DNA of 64,000 nt from Streptomyces caelestis (GTDB lineage: Bacteria > Actinomycetota > Actinomycetes > Streptomycetales > Streptomycetaceae). Shown in pieces: positions 35,001-41,491 of this stretch. The stretch is taken from NCBI RefSeq assembly GCF_001279005.1, contig NZ_LGCN01000063.1, positions 62,001-126,000 on the forward strand. Direction: 5' to 3'. A model generated the notes under the pieces. The model had not been told where the DNA came from, searched no databases, and saw nothing but the letters and a program-made list of their open reading frames with translations. Positions within the stretch are counted from its first letter, which is position 1. Every line of letters starts with the position of its first letter. Position numbers and translations under genes: made by a program.

Positions 35001-35358
35001 GATGGCCAAGGACGTCATGGCCGACGCGAGCCGGGGGGAGAAGTTCGCTCCGCCCCTGGACTGGCGCGAACTCGCCTTCTACGACGCCGTAGCCGACCAC
35101 GGAACGGCCCGCTCGCTCATGGGCGACGAGGTCCTGGCGGGCATCGCCCGTGAACTCGTCGCCGAGGTCCGCCGCCAGCTCAAGCCCGACTGGATCGCCC
35201 GCGAGTCCGTCCGCGCCCGTCTGCGCAGCACCATCAAGCGCCTCCTGGCCCGCAACAAGTACCCGCCGGACCAGCAGAAGGAGGCCATCGACCTGGTCCT
35301 CCGTCAGATGGAGCACTTTGCCAACGAGTGGTCCACCAAGGGAGAGATCGACAGCTGA
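32083..35358 (+). CDS. hsdR: Type I restriction-modification system endonuclease/translocase subunit
   Basis: 1091 residues; ATG overlaps the hsdS stop (ATGA). The N-terminal nuclease domain has the PD-(D/E)xK residues Asp157, Glu171 and Lys173 (FDVILYVNG and AAIELKR). Two RecA-like SF2 lobes follow: Walker A TQGSGKS at 315-321, DEAH at 425-428, TGTP, and motif VI around QALARVNRRFRGK. The C-terminal ~300 residues are helical and bind HsdM. It pumps DNA with ATP and cuts unmodified DNA far from the site. All key residues are present, so the system appears functional. Confidence 0.95.
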   Translation: MTTPHDGNEPDGRTHRRPTEADWELLALDELAELAWLPASGNAFAPGSDHRKSWDDLILYPDLQEAIERLNPDLPPDAVREAVVTAATPGSQDTYEENRAAHRHLTTGIRSVTYTDSHGAEHNPTIRLLDLDDPDANTYRALNQVTVIDGDRNRRFDVILYVNGLPLAAIELKRAGDEDATLQTAHAQVARYVQEFPTAFRYNAVVLLSDGITAKYGTPFTPYEHFAPWNTDEFGARVDPLTADGFSESGQNLALHGLFTQSRFLELIQSFINFVPSKRMKRIAKPHQYHAVTRAADAVRTASASDGKAGVVWHTQGSGKSEEMVLTTTMVMRDPALLNPTVVVITDRTDLDDQLYSTFQESEILPETPKQVVTRAELREELAAKRTGGILFTTLQKFGKTKEERESGTDHPMLSDRRNIVVIVDEAHRSHYDDLNGLARHLRDALPHATLLAFTGTPISEADRNTREVFGDYIDVYDLKRAADDGATVKVYHESRVIQLVLDRDVDPTTIDEEADRITDGLDDTERRRVEQAVATMNAMYGAPARIRDLAADLVEHWEARRERMKPFVGASELGGAPGKAMVVCATREICVRVYDALRELRPEWHSDEFEKGTMKIVFSSNSRKDSDALLDHALTDSRRKAVINRAKDPDDELELLIVNNMLLTGFDAPPIHTMYLDRPLKGANLMQALARVNRRFRGKEDGLLVGYAPLTENLQRAIAEYTEADQRDRTLGQDVERALDELRNEYDILTGILRGFAWEPLLDRPGPRAFVDAALKTANHLRDPRTKGNNPDLLDDPRQTLGRRFRDHAYRLERFWALAGSSKEVGERFADTPAWKRHIQFFVEVRAYMAKLDAMEREARGLPVARDVELYLSQLTSSVVETGGVTDLFAEAGLETADLTHLTDALVAQLQQSATPHLAAEALRRLVERKMREVTRHNIVRQTTFSERLQDLMVRYMRQQYTSAELIAKLVEMAKDVMADASRGEKFAPPLDWRELAFYDAVADHGTARSLMGDEVLAGIARELVAEVRRQLKPDWIARESVRARLRSTIKRLLARNKYPPDQQKEAIDLVLRQMEHFANEWSTKGEIDS

Positions 35359-35433
35359 GCTGTCCTCACCGACTCACCGGAATTCTGGAGACATACAGGG
35401 AGGTAGTTCCTCCCGGAAGGTCAGGTTTATTTC

Positions 35434-36267
35434 ATGGCGGGTAAAGAGATGGAAGACCCGGGGTCGCATTTCTCCACGGTGCTGGTCGCTGCCGCGAAAC
35501 TTCCGGGTGTGCGTATCAACAGGGAGACGTACCTTCGAAAGGCGCTGTCCCGCCACTGCTCCGAAGAGCAGATCAAGCAAGCGATCGAAGAGACCCCGGC
35601 GGCGGCGGGTATCCCCCTCGACATTCTGGAGAAGGCGGCCAACGACTCCATCAAGTACGAGACCGCCAAGGTCAGCGCCGCTTCCGCGGCAGCCGGCCTG
35701 CCCGGCCTGCTCTTCCTTCCCGCCACCGTCCCCGCCGACCTGGCGCAGTACATGGGTCACATGCTGCGCATCTCGCAGAAGCTCGCCTACCTCTACAGTT
35801 GGCCCGACCTGTTCTCCGGCGACGACATGGACGACGCGACCGAGGGAGTGCTCACACTCTTCGTCGGCGTGATGTTCGGCGCCCACACGGCGACCACTGC
35901 GATCGGGAAGGTCGCGGAGGAGATGTCGAAGCACGTCGCCAAGAGCCTTCCCAAGAAGGCACTCACGAAGGGGATCATCTACCCCCTCGTGAAGAAGATC
36001 GCCGGTCACCTCGGTAAGGAGATGACGAAGCAGACCTTCGCAAGGACGGTCTCCAAGGCGGTCCCCGTCGTCGGCGCCGTCGTTTCCGGCGGTCTCACGT
36101 TCGCGACCTTCCGCCCCATGGCGAAGAAGCTGAAGAACCACCTCGCCGGGCTGGACATGACGAAACCCGCCCCGCGGGTCGAGGACTTCGAGGTTGTGCT
36201 GGAGCGCGAGCCCTCCGCTACGGACTACGTCGAGCGGTCCGACGGGGACGACACTGCCTCCAAGTAG
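35434..36267 (+). CDS. Helical membrane-associated protein, EcsC-like
   Basis: 277 residues. Central segments SAASAAAGLPGLLFLPATVPADLAQ (start ~82), LYSWPDLFSGDD and a hydrophobic stretch ending GVMFGAHTATTAIGKV resemble EcsC-family proteins, whose role is unclear (EcsC is linked to ABC exporters in Bacillus). The C-terminal ~110 residues are Lys-rich with a second hydrophobic stretch, VPVVGAVVSGGLTFATF. It begins 75 bases after hsdR, and a small hairpin GGGAGG-TAGTT-CCTCCC (35398-35414) lies in the leader, possibly masking the ribosome site. It could be an accessory of the restriction locus or an unrelated insert. Confidence 0.6.
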   Translation: MAGKEMEDPGSHFSTVLVAAAKLPGVRINRETYLRKALSRHCSEEQIKQAIEETPAAAGIPLDILEKAANDSIKYETAKVSAASAAAGLPGLLFLPATVPADLAQYMGHMLRISQKLAYLYSWPDLFSGDDMDDATEGVLTLFVGVMFGAHTATTAIGKVAEEMSKHVAKSLPKKALTKGIIYPLVKKIAGHLGKEMTKQTFARTVSKAVPVVGAVVSGGLTFATFRPMAKKLKNHLAGLDMTKPAPRVEDFEVVLEREPSATDYVERSDGDDTASK

Positions 36268-36275
36268 AGAGCCCT

Positions 36276-36319
36276 CAGCTGACGCATCCTGGGCATCGTG
36301 CCCCCGGATGCGTCAGCTG
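36276..36319. terminator. Bidirectional terminator between converging genes
   Basis: Perfect 14-bp stem CAGCTGACGCATCC / GGATGCGTCAGCTG, with an inner GGG-CCC pairing. It separates the plus-strand EcsC-like gene from the minus-strand DUF397 gene. Confidence 0.85.
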
Positions 36320-36329
36320 CGGCCCAGCC

Positions 36330-36545
36330 TCAGACGCGCCGTTCCGACGAGGTCAACCCGATGAGGCCCGCCCATGCCTCACGGGAGACAGTGAGTACGG
36401 GACCGGCGTCAGCCTTCGAGTCACGGACGTGCACAACTGCCGTAGCAGCCGCGACCTCTACGCAATCGCCGCCCTCGGCTCCGCTGTAGCTGCTCTTGAA
36501 CCAGGCGAGGCCGGACGCGGCGGTCGAGGACTCAGCGTTGTTCAT
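36330..36545 (-). CDS. DUF397 family small protein
   Basis: 71 residues with the DUF397 signature: LAWFKSSYSGAEGGDCVEVA, then VHVRDSKADAGPVLTVSREAWAGLI. In Streptomyces these small cytoplasmic proteins are encoded beside WhiJ-type HTH regulators and are thought to modulate them, affecting development or antibiotic production. The ATG overlaps the stop of the HTH gene by four bases (ATGA), so the pair is translated together. Confidence 0.95.
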   Translation of the reverse strand: MNNAESSTAASGLAWFKSSYSGAEGGDCVEVAAATAVVHVRDSKADAGPVLTVSREAWAGLIGLTSSERRV

Positions 36546-37489
36546 AGCGATCCCAGCACCCCTTCGATGAACGTCAGTGACTCTCGCGCGGTGAGAGCCT
36601 GTGATCGGATGATCCCATAGCGGGCGGCGGTGAGAGTCGTCTGTTCCGGGTCCGTCTGCAGAGCGCTGGTTCCCTGGGCCTCGGCGTATACGAACTTCTT
36701 GCCGTCCTTGCGTGTGACGATCGTGAACGGCCCGTCCACACCCGCACTTTCCTCGCAGGAGAGGGGCATGATCTGGATGACGACGTTCGGCTTCTGGCCC
36801 ATCAGGAGCAGGTGCTCCAACTGCCCGCGCAGCACCTCTCTTCCGCCGTACGGACGCCGCAGTACCGACTCGTCCATCACAAAGCTCAGCAACGGCGCAG
36901 GCCAGCGGTCGAAAATTTCCTGCCGAACCAGTCGTGCCGCCACTCGCTGCTCGATGGTCTCCGGGTCCAGGACCGGTCGCCGCATTCCCAGCAGCGCTCT
37001 CATGTACTCCTCAGTCTGAAGCAGGCCCTTGACCACGAGGGTGTCGTATGAGACCAGCTCAACGGCCTCCTTCTCCAGCACCGCCATCCCCTGAAAGAAC
37101 CCCGGATACTGGGCCCGCTCCACCTGCTCCTTCCACAGGCACAGCAACCCGCCCGCCCCCAGCACCTCATCCGCCCGCTCGATCGTCCGGGGCGTCGGAA
37201 TCCTCCGCCCCTGCTCGAACGACGCGATGGTGGACGCCGAGTACCCGAGCCGCCGGCCGAACTCCTCGCGCTCCAGCCCCTCCCGCACCCGCAGCGTCTT
37301 CATGGTCTGCCCGAACGCGACCACGACACCCCGCCCGGCCTCGTCCTCCGGCCGCCGCCCGGCCCCGCCGTCGTTCTCCCACCCGTCCCCGAGACTCACG
37401 ACCGCCGCTCCCGCACCGCCGCCGTCGCCGTGCTCACGCTCCCCGGAAACCACCTCGGCCCCGGCCTCCGCACCCGTGCGCTCCGCCAT
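36542..37489 (-). CDS. WhiJ-type XRE-family HTH regulator
   Basis: 315 residues. After a variable Gly/Glu-rich N-terminus, an XRE helix-turn-helix covers ~62-120 (MKTLRVREGLEREEFGRRLG, then YSASTIASFEQGRRIPTPRT). The C-terminal ~185 residues are the DUF5753 region usual in Streptomyces WhiJ-like regulators (GLLQTEEYMRALL, then HLLLMGQKPNVVIQIMP). It is a cytoplasmic DNA-binding regulator, probably acting with the downstream DUF397 protein. The start is uncertain: ATG 37489 has a weak ribosome site, and in-frame starts reach 37603. It is the only obvious regulator between the two copies of the palindromic operator, so it is a candidate to bind them. Confidence 0.9.
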   Translation of the reverse strand: MAERTGAEAGAEVVSGEREHGDGGGAGAAVVSLGDGWENDGGAGRRPEDEAGRGVVVAFGQTMKTLRVREGLEREEFGRRLGYSASTIASFEQGRRIPTPRTIERADEVLGAGGLLCLWKEQVERAQYPGFFQGMAVLEKEAVELVSYDTLVVKGLLQTEEYMRALLGMRRPVLDPETIEQRVAARLVRQEIFDRWPAPLLSFVMDESVLRRPYGGREVLRGQLEHLLLMGQKPNVVIQIMPLSCEESAGVDGPFTIVTRKDGKKFVYAEAQGTSALQTDPEQTTLTAARYGIIRSQALTARESLTFIEGVLGSL

Positions 37490-37639
37490 GTCCACCACCG
37501 CCTTCTCTCGCTCAACGCCCCCGCAAGGGGCGCCGTCACGGCGCACAGCGCCGACACGCGCGTACAACACGGGTACAGCCGCCCCCTGTCGCTGCGTCAC
37601 CACTGGTCACGCTACGCGACCGACGGGACCGTGAGAGTC

Positions 37640-38245
37640 GTGACGACGAAACCCATCAATCCCACCGACACCACCCAACCCACCACCCCCTGCACCCCCT
37701 TGAAGGCGTCCTCGCCACCGGGCCCCGCCTTCGAGATGCGCTTCACCTCCACCCCGCGCGGCGCCCGTCTCGCCCGCCGCCTCGCGGCCGTCCGCCTGGA
37801 CGCGTGGGGCATCCCGTACGGCACCGACCCGCACGACGCGATCGTGCTGATCGTCGCCGAACTCACCGCGAACGCCGTGAGCCACGGCCACGTCCCCGGC
37901 CGGGACTTCCACCTCCGCCTCCACGCCACTCCCGACGGCCGCGCCGTACGCGTCGAGGTCACCGACACCCGCACCGAACGCCACCCCTGCCGCCCCGCCC
38001 TCCCGGAGAACACCGCCAGCGTCGAGGAGACCGGCCGTGGACTGCTCCTCGTGTCGCAGCTCGCGGCCCGCTGGGACTGGCACCCGCGCCCGGACGGCCC
38101 GGGCAAGACCGTCTGGGCGGAGTACGAGCAGGTACGCGCCGCTCTGCGGGAGTGGAACGGCTATGACCCCGGTGTGCGCGAGCAGGCCGCGTTGGACGCC
38201 GAATTGGACAGACGGATCGGTGAGGCGAGGGAGCGAACCAACTGA
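37640..38245 (+). CDS. HATPase-fold (RsbW-like) ATP-binding protein
   Basis: About 201 residues. N box AELTANAVSHG, G1-type EVTDT and G2-type TGRGLLLVSQLA show the ATP-binding fold of anti-sigma serine kinases, without phospho-acceptor histidine. In Streptomyces such proteins are encoded divergently from WhiJ/DUF397 pairs, as here. It may phosphorylate an anti-sigma antagonist or bind the regulator. The start is unclear: GTG 37640, GTG 37631 and ATG 37736 are possible; GTG 37640 is favoured for its spacing to GAGAG. Its stop lies inside a terminator hairpin. Confidence 0.82.
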   Translation: MTTKPINPTDTTQPTTPCTPLKASSPPGPAFEMRFTSTPRGARLARRLAAVRLDAWGIPYGTDPHDAIVLIVAELTANAVSHGHVPGRDFHLRLHATPDGRAVRVEVTDTRTERHPCRPALPENTASVEETGRGLLLVSQLAARWDWHPRPDGPGKTVWAEYEQVRAALREWNGYDPGVREQAALDAELDRRIGEARERTN

Positions 38246-38290
38246 TCATCGAGGCGGGTGAACCGGCACTCTCCCCGCCTCGAATGATCA
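38243..38290 (+). terminator. Long imperfect hairpin at the end of the HATPase gene
   Basis: TGATCAT and GAGGCGGG on the left pair with CCCGCCTC and ATGATCA on the right, with one or two unpaired bases between the blocks and a 15-nt loop. The HATPase stop codon is within the left arm. It insulates the downstream ATPase operon. Confidence 0.65.
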
Positions 38291-38310
38291 CTTCGTTGTC
38301 GTCAACCGAC

Positions 38311-38330
38311 CTGATAACCGCCGTTATCAG
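38311..38330. promoter_or_regulatory. Palindromic operator upstream of the zinc-hook ATPase operon
   Basis: CTGATAAC-CGCC-GTTATCAG is a perfect 8-4-8 palindrome about 135 bases before the ATPase start. It has the same half-sites and spacing as the element at 26953-26972. Nothing else in the 38246-38465 gap looks coding. A TTGTCG at 38296 could belong to a promoter overlapped by this site, but spacing to any -10 is poor. Confidence 0.72.
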
Positions 38331-38465
38331 GAAGGAGACATCACACCGCTCCCTTCCGTGCTTACGGTTCCGTTCGTCGACAGGTGCCCCCAACGGCTCC
38401 ACCGCCCCGGCGCCTGTCGGTGCTCGCCCCTTCCACGTCAGTACGGGAATCACGGGAGACACCCC

Positions 38466-40907
38466 ATGGACGACGCGACGGACCGGACCCCCGACAACGC
38501 ACTGCCGCTGCCCGAGCTGGTGGAGGCCCGGCTGGCCGGCGACCGGAAGCTCACCGAACCGGCGAAGGTCCTCATCCGCGAGGCACTCGGCGACTCCAGG
38601 AACGCCGAAGACGGCGCACGCACCTCCGCGGGCCCCCTCTACCTGGGCAAGGTCACCGTCACCGGCTTCCGTGGCGTCGGCTCGGAGACCCGGCTCAAGC
38701 TGAAGCCCAAGCCCGGAGTCACCCTCGTCGTCGGCCGCAACGGCTCCGGCAAGTCGAGCATCGCCGAGGCGATCGAGACCCTGTTCACCGGCACCAACGC
38801 CCACTGCACCGGCCGGCACCCGAGCCACGCCGTCCGCTGGCGCAATCTGCACCAGGGTGAACGGACCGTCGTCGAGGCCAGGCTGACCGTCGAGGGCGAC
38901 CCGGCGCCGAGCACCCTCACCCGCACTTGGACCGGTGACGCCTTCACCGACTCCGAGGCCGTGCTCAGGCGGCCGGGCCACGGCACCGTGCCGCTGGAAC
39001 AGGCCGGCTGGGAACAGGCGACCCGTGCCCACCGCCCCTTCCTGTCCTACGCAGACCTGGACGACCTGATCAACGGCAAGCCGTCCGAGATGTACGACAA
39101 CATCGCCGCGATTCTCGGCCTCGACGCCCTCAACGCCGCCGCGCGACGGCTGACGGCCGCGAAGAAGGAACTCGACGCCGTCGTCAACGCCGCGAAGGAC
39201 AGGAAGCCGCTCCTGCACGCCGCCCTGGAGGAGGTCGGACACGACGACCGGGCGCTCAAGGCCCTGGTGGCGATGGAGGAGAAGGGCGGGCCCGACCACG
39301 CCGTGCTCGACGCCCTGATCGCCGGCGCGTCCACGGCCGACGAGGGCCGACTGCGAGAGGCCCGGCTGGAGGCCGCCGCCGAGGCCGAGAGCCCCGTCCT
39401 CGACCGGGTCGGCGCCGCCGTCGACGCGCTGCGGAGCGCCGTCGCCGACGTCGACGACCTGAAGGGCACCGCGGCCGCCGACGCCCACAGCAGGGCCGAA
39501 CTGCTCCGGGCGGCGCTCCGCCACAGCGACCGCCACGCCGACGGCACGGCCTGCCCGGTCTGCGGCACGGAACAGGCCCTGGACCGGGAGTGGGCCGCGC
39601 GCGCCGAGGCGCAGATCGCCGCCCTCCTCCGTGAGGCCGAGGCCGTACGCGAGGCCGAGGCCCGACTGCGGACCGCGACGCGCGCCCTGCACGACCTGGT
39701 CCTCCCGCCGCGGGAGATCCCGGCCGCGCTCGCCGAACCGTGGCAGGCCTGGGGCGACTGCCGACGGATCACCGACCCCGTCGAACTCGCCGAGCGCGCG
39801 CTGAAGGCGGCGGTGACGCTGACGGACGCGTGCGCGATCGTGGCCGGGGCGGCGCGCGAGGAACTGGCGGCCATGGACGAACGCTGGCACGCGGTCGTTG
39901 GCCTGCTCGCCGAGTGGACGCACCTCTCCCGGGAGGCCGAGGCGGCAGGGCCCCGCCGGACGGAGGTCAACGCCGCCCTCACCTGGGTCAAGAAGCTCAC
40001 GACCGAGGTCCGTGACCTGCGCGTCGACGCCTTCGCCGGCCACACGCAGCGGATCTGGGAGAAGCTGCGCCGGCAGAGCAGCGTCGACCTGACCCACGTC
40101 GGCCTGCACGGCAGCGAGCGGGCCAACGTCCGCAAGCTGGTCATGGACGTCACCGTCGACGACACCGAGGCCTCCGCCCTCGGCGTCATGAGCCAGGGCG
40201 AACTGCACTCGCTCGCCCTCTCCCTGTTCCTGCCCCGCGCCGCCACGGCCGACAGCCCCTTCGGCTTCGTCGTCATCGACGACCCCGTGCAGTCCATGGA
40301 CCCGGCGAAGGTCGACGGCCTGGCCCAGGTGCTCGACGAACTCGGCCGTGACCGGCAGGTCGTCGTCTTCACCCACGACACCCGCCTCCCGCACGCCTTT
40401 CGCGGCCAGGGCCTGCCGGTGACCGTGCTCAAGGTGGAGCGCGGCGAGAAGTCCAAGGTGCACGTCACCTGCGACACCGACCCGGTCAAGGAGGCCGTCG
40501 ACAACGCCATGGCCCTCGCCCACACAGAGAACTGCTCCGAGACGGCCCTGCGCCACGTCCTGCCGTCCCTGTGTCGGGAAGCCCTGGCGACGGCGCTCGT
40601 CGAAGCGGCCTGGCTCCGCCGCAACCGCACCGGCTTCCCCGTCGAAGACCTCCAGGCCGCCATCGACACGACCGAACGGCTCCTCCCGCTCGCGTCCCTC
40701 GCCCTCTTCGACGACGGCCCCGTCCACCCCGACGAGGAGGTCCGCGACCGCCTCCGCACCCTCTACGGCCACGAGTGCACGACCCTCATCCACCAGTGCC
40801 AGCAGGGGGCCCACCCCGGCGGCTTCCTCCCGCACGACCCGGTCGCCTTCGTCCGGAGGGTCGAGGCCCTCGCCGCCCGTATCCGCACCCCGGAGGCGAA
40901 CGCCTGA
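38466..40907 (+). CDS. Rad50/SMC-like AAA ATPase with zinc hook
   Basis: 813 residues; ATG preceded by GGGAGAC. Walker A GRNGSGKS at 90-97, a central Ala/Glu/Arg coiled-coil region (~225-520) with a CPVC zinc hook at 363-366, ABC signature MSQGE (575-579), Walker B FVVIDDP (601-607) with D-loop SMD, and an H-loop VFTHD. This is the Rad50/SbcC-like or RloC-like architecture of ATPases that sense DNA ends or invaders. No nuclease domain is visible in this chain; the C-terminal ~180 residues are helical. Its stop overlaps the start of the small partner by one base. Probably a two-gene defence module. Confidence 0.82.
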   Translation: MDDATDRTPDNALPLPELVEARLAGDRKLTEPAKVLIREALGDSRNAEDGARTSAGPLYLGKVTVTGFRGVGSETRLKLKPKPGVTLVVGRNGSGKSSIAEAIETLFTGTNAHCTGRHPSHAVRWRNLHQGERTVVEARLTVEGDPAPSTLTRTWTGDAFTDSEAVLRRPGHGTVPLEQAGWEQATRAHRPFLSYADLDDLINGKPSEMYDNIAAILGLDALNAAARRLTAAKKELDAVVNAAKDRKPLLHAALEEVGHDDRALKALVAMEEKGGPDHAVLDALIAGASTADEGRLREARLEAAAEAESPVLDRVGAAVDALRSAVADVDDLKGTAAADAHSRAELLRAALRHSDRHADGTACPVCGTEQALDREWAARAEAQIAALLREAEAVREAEARLRTATRALHDLVLPPREIPAALAEPWQAWGDCRRITDPVELAERALKAAVTLTDACAIVAGAAREELAAMDERWHAVVGLLAEWTHLSREAEAAGPRRTEVNAALTWVKKLTTEVRDLRVDAFAGHTQRIWEKLRRQSSVDLTHVGLHGSERANVRKLVMDVTVDDTEASALGVMSQGELHSLALSLFLPRAATADSPFGFVVIDDPVQSMDPAKVDGLAQVLDELGRDRQVVVFTHDTRLPHAFRGQGLPVTVLKVERGEKSKVHVTCDTDPVKEAVDNAMALAHTENCSETALRHVLPSLCREALATALVEAAWLRRNRTGFPVEDLQAAIDTTERLLPLASLALFDDGPVHPDEEVRDRLRTLYGHECTTLIHQCQQGAHPGGFLPHDPVAFVRRVEALAARIRTPEANA

Positions 40908-41359
40908 TGCCCGCCACCCCCACCGTCGTCGCACTTCTCGCGACCGCTGACGACCTGCTCACCGAAGCCCCGGGTGACGGCGGCCCGCTGACCCCCGCGG
41001 GCCGCGACCGCGGCGCGGCCTACGCCCTCCGCATCGCCCTGGAGGCAGCCGTCGACGCGGCCCTCGCTGCCGAGGAGACGGGACTCGGCGACCTCCGCAG
41101 CATGCGCGCGAAGCTGCTCTGCCTGCACCACTACGCCGGCCCCGCCCGGGCCCGCCGCGCCCACGCCCTCTGGAACCGGCTCAGCGCGGCCTGCAAGTAC
41201 CACCACGACGAACTCGGCCCGACCCACGCCCAGGTACGCACCTGGCGGGCAGCCGTCGAGGCCCTCGTCGTGGAACTCGCCGCGCCCGGAGTGGCCGTGG
41301 AGTTCCCGCAGCAGAAGGGATTCGGGAGCCCGCTCCGCAGGGAGACAACGACGCGCTGA
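40907..41359 (+). CDS. Small helical partner of the zinc-hook ATPase
   Basis: 150 residues, start overlapping the ATPase stop (TGATG). All-helical. Its most distinctive block, LSAACKYHHDELGPTHAQV (~95-113), has closely spaced Cys and His residues. A helical body with such a block could be a HEPN-like toxin or RNase, but the standard RxxxxH motif is not evident, so I do not assign an activity. Coupling to the ATPase suggests it is the effector or an inhibitor. No membrane segment. Confidence 0.7.
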   Translation: MPATPTVVALLATADDLLTEAPGDGGPLTPAGRDRGAAYALRIALEAAVDAALAAEETGLGDLRSMRAKLLCLHHYAGPARARRAHALWNRLSAACKYHHDELGPTHAQVRTWRAAVEALVVELAAPGVAVEFPQQKGFGSPLRRETTTR

Positions 41360-41368
41360 GCGGACACG

Positions 41369-41412
41369 CATATCACGGGAACGAGGGCAACAGGTCCTGA
41401 CCTGCTGATATG
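41369..41412. repeat. Inverted repeat upstream of the HelD-like gene
   Basis: CATATCA (41369-41375) and TGATATG (41406-41412) are complementary arms 30 bases apart in the 132-bp spacer. The TGATA core recalls the palindromic operators upstream, but spacing and flanks differ, so it is not counted as a third copy. Confidence 0.4.
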
Positions 41413-41491
41413 TCGTACGACGTGATAGTTCTGTGAACGGGATCGGGCGCGGTGCGCCCGGAGCGGTCCAGGGACCGTGAGGGAGGGAACC

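Noticed and set aside
41369..41412. Third copy of the CTGATAAC operator before the helicase gene
   Set aside because: Only TGATA is shared and the arms are 30 bases apart instead of 4.
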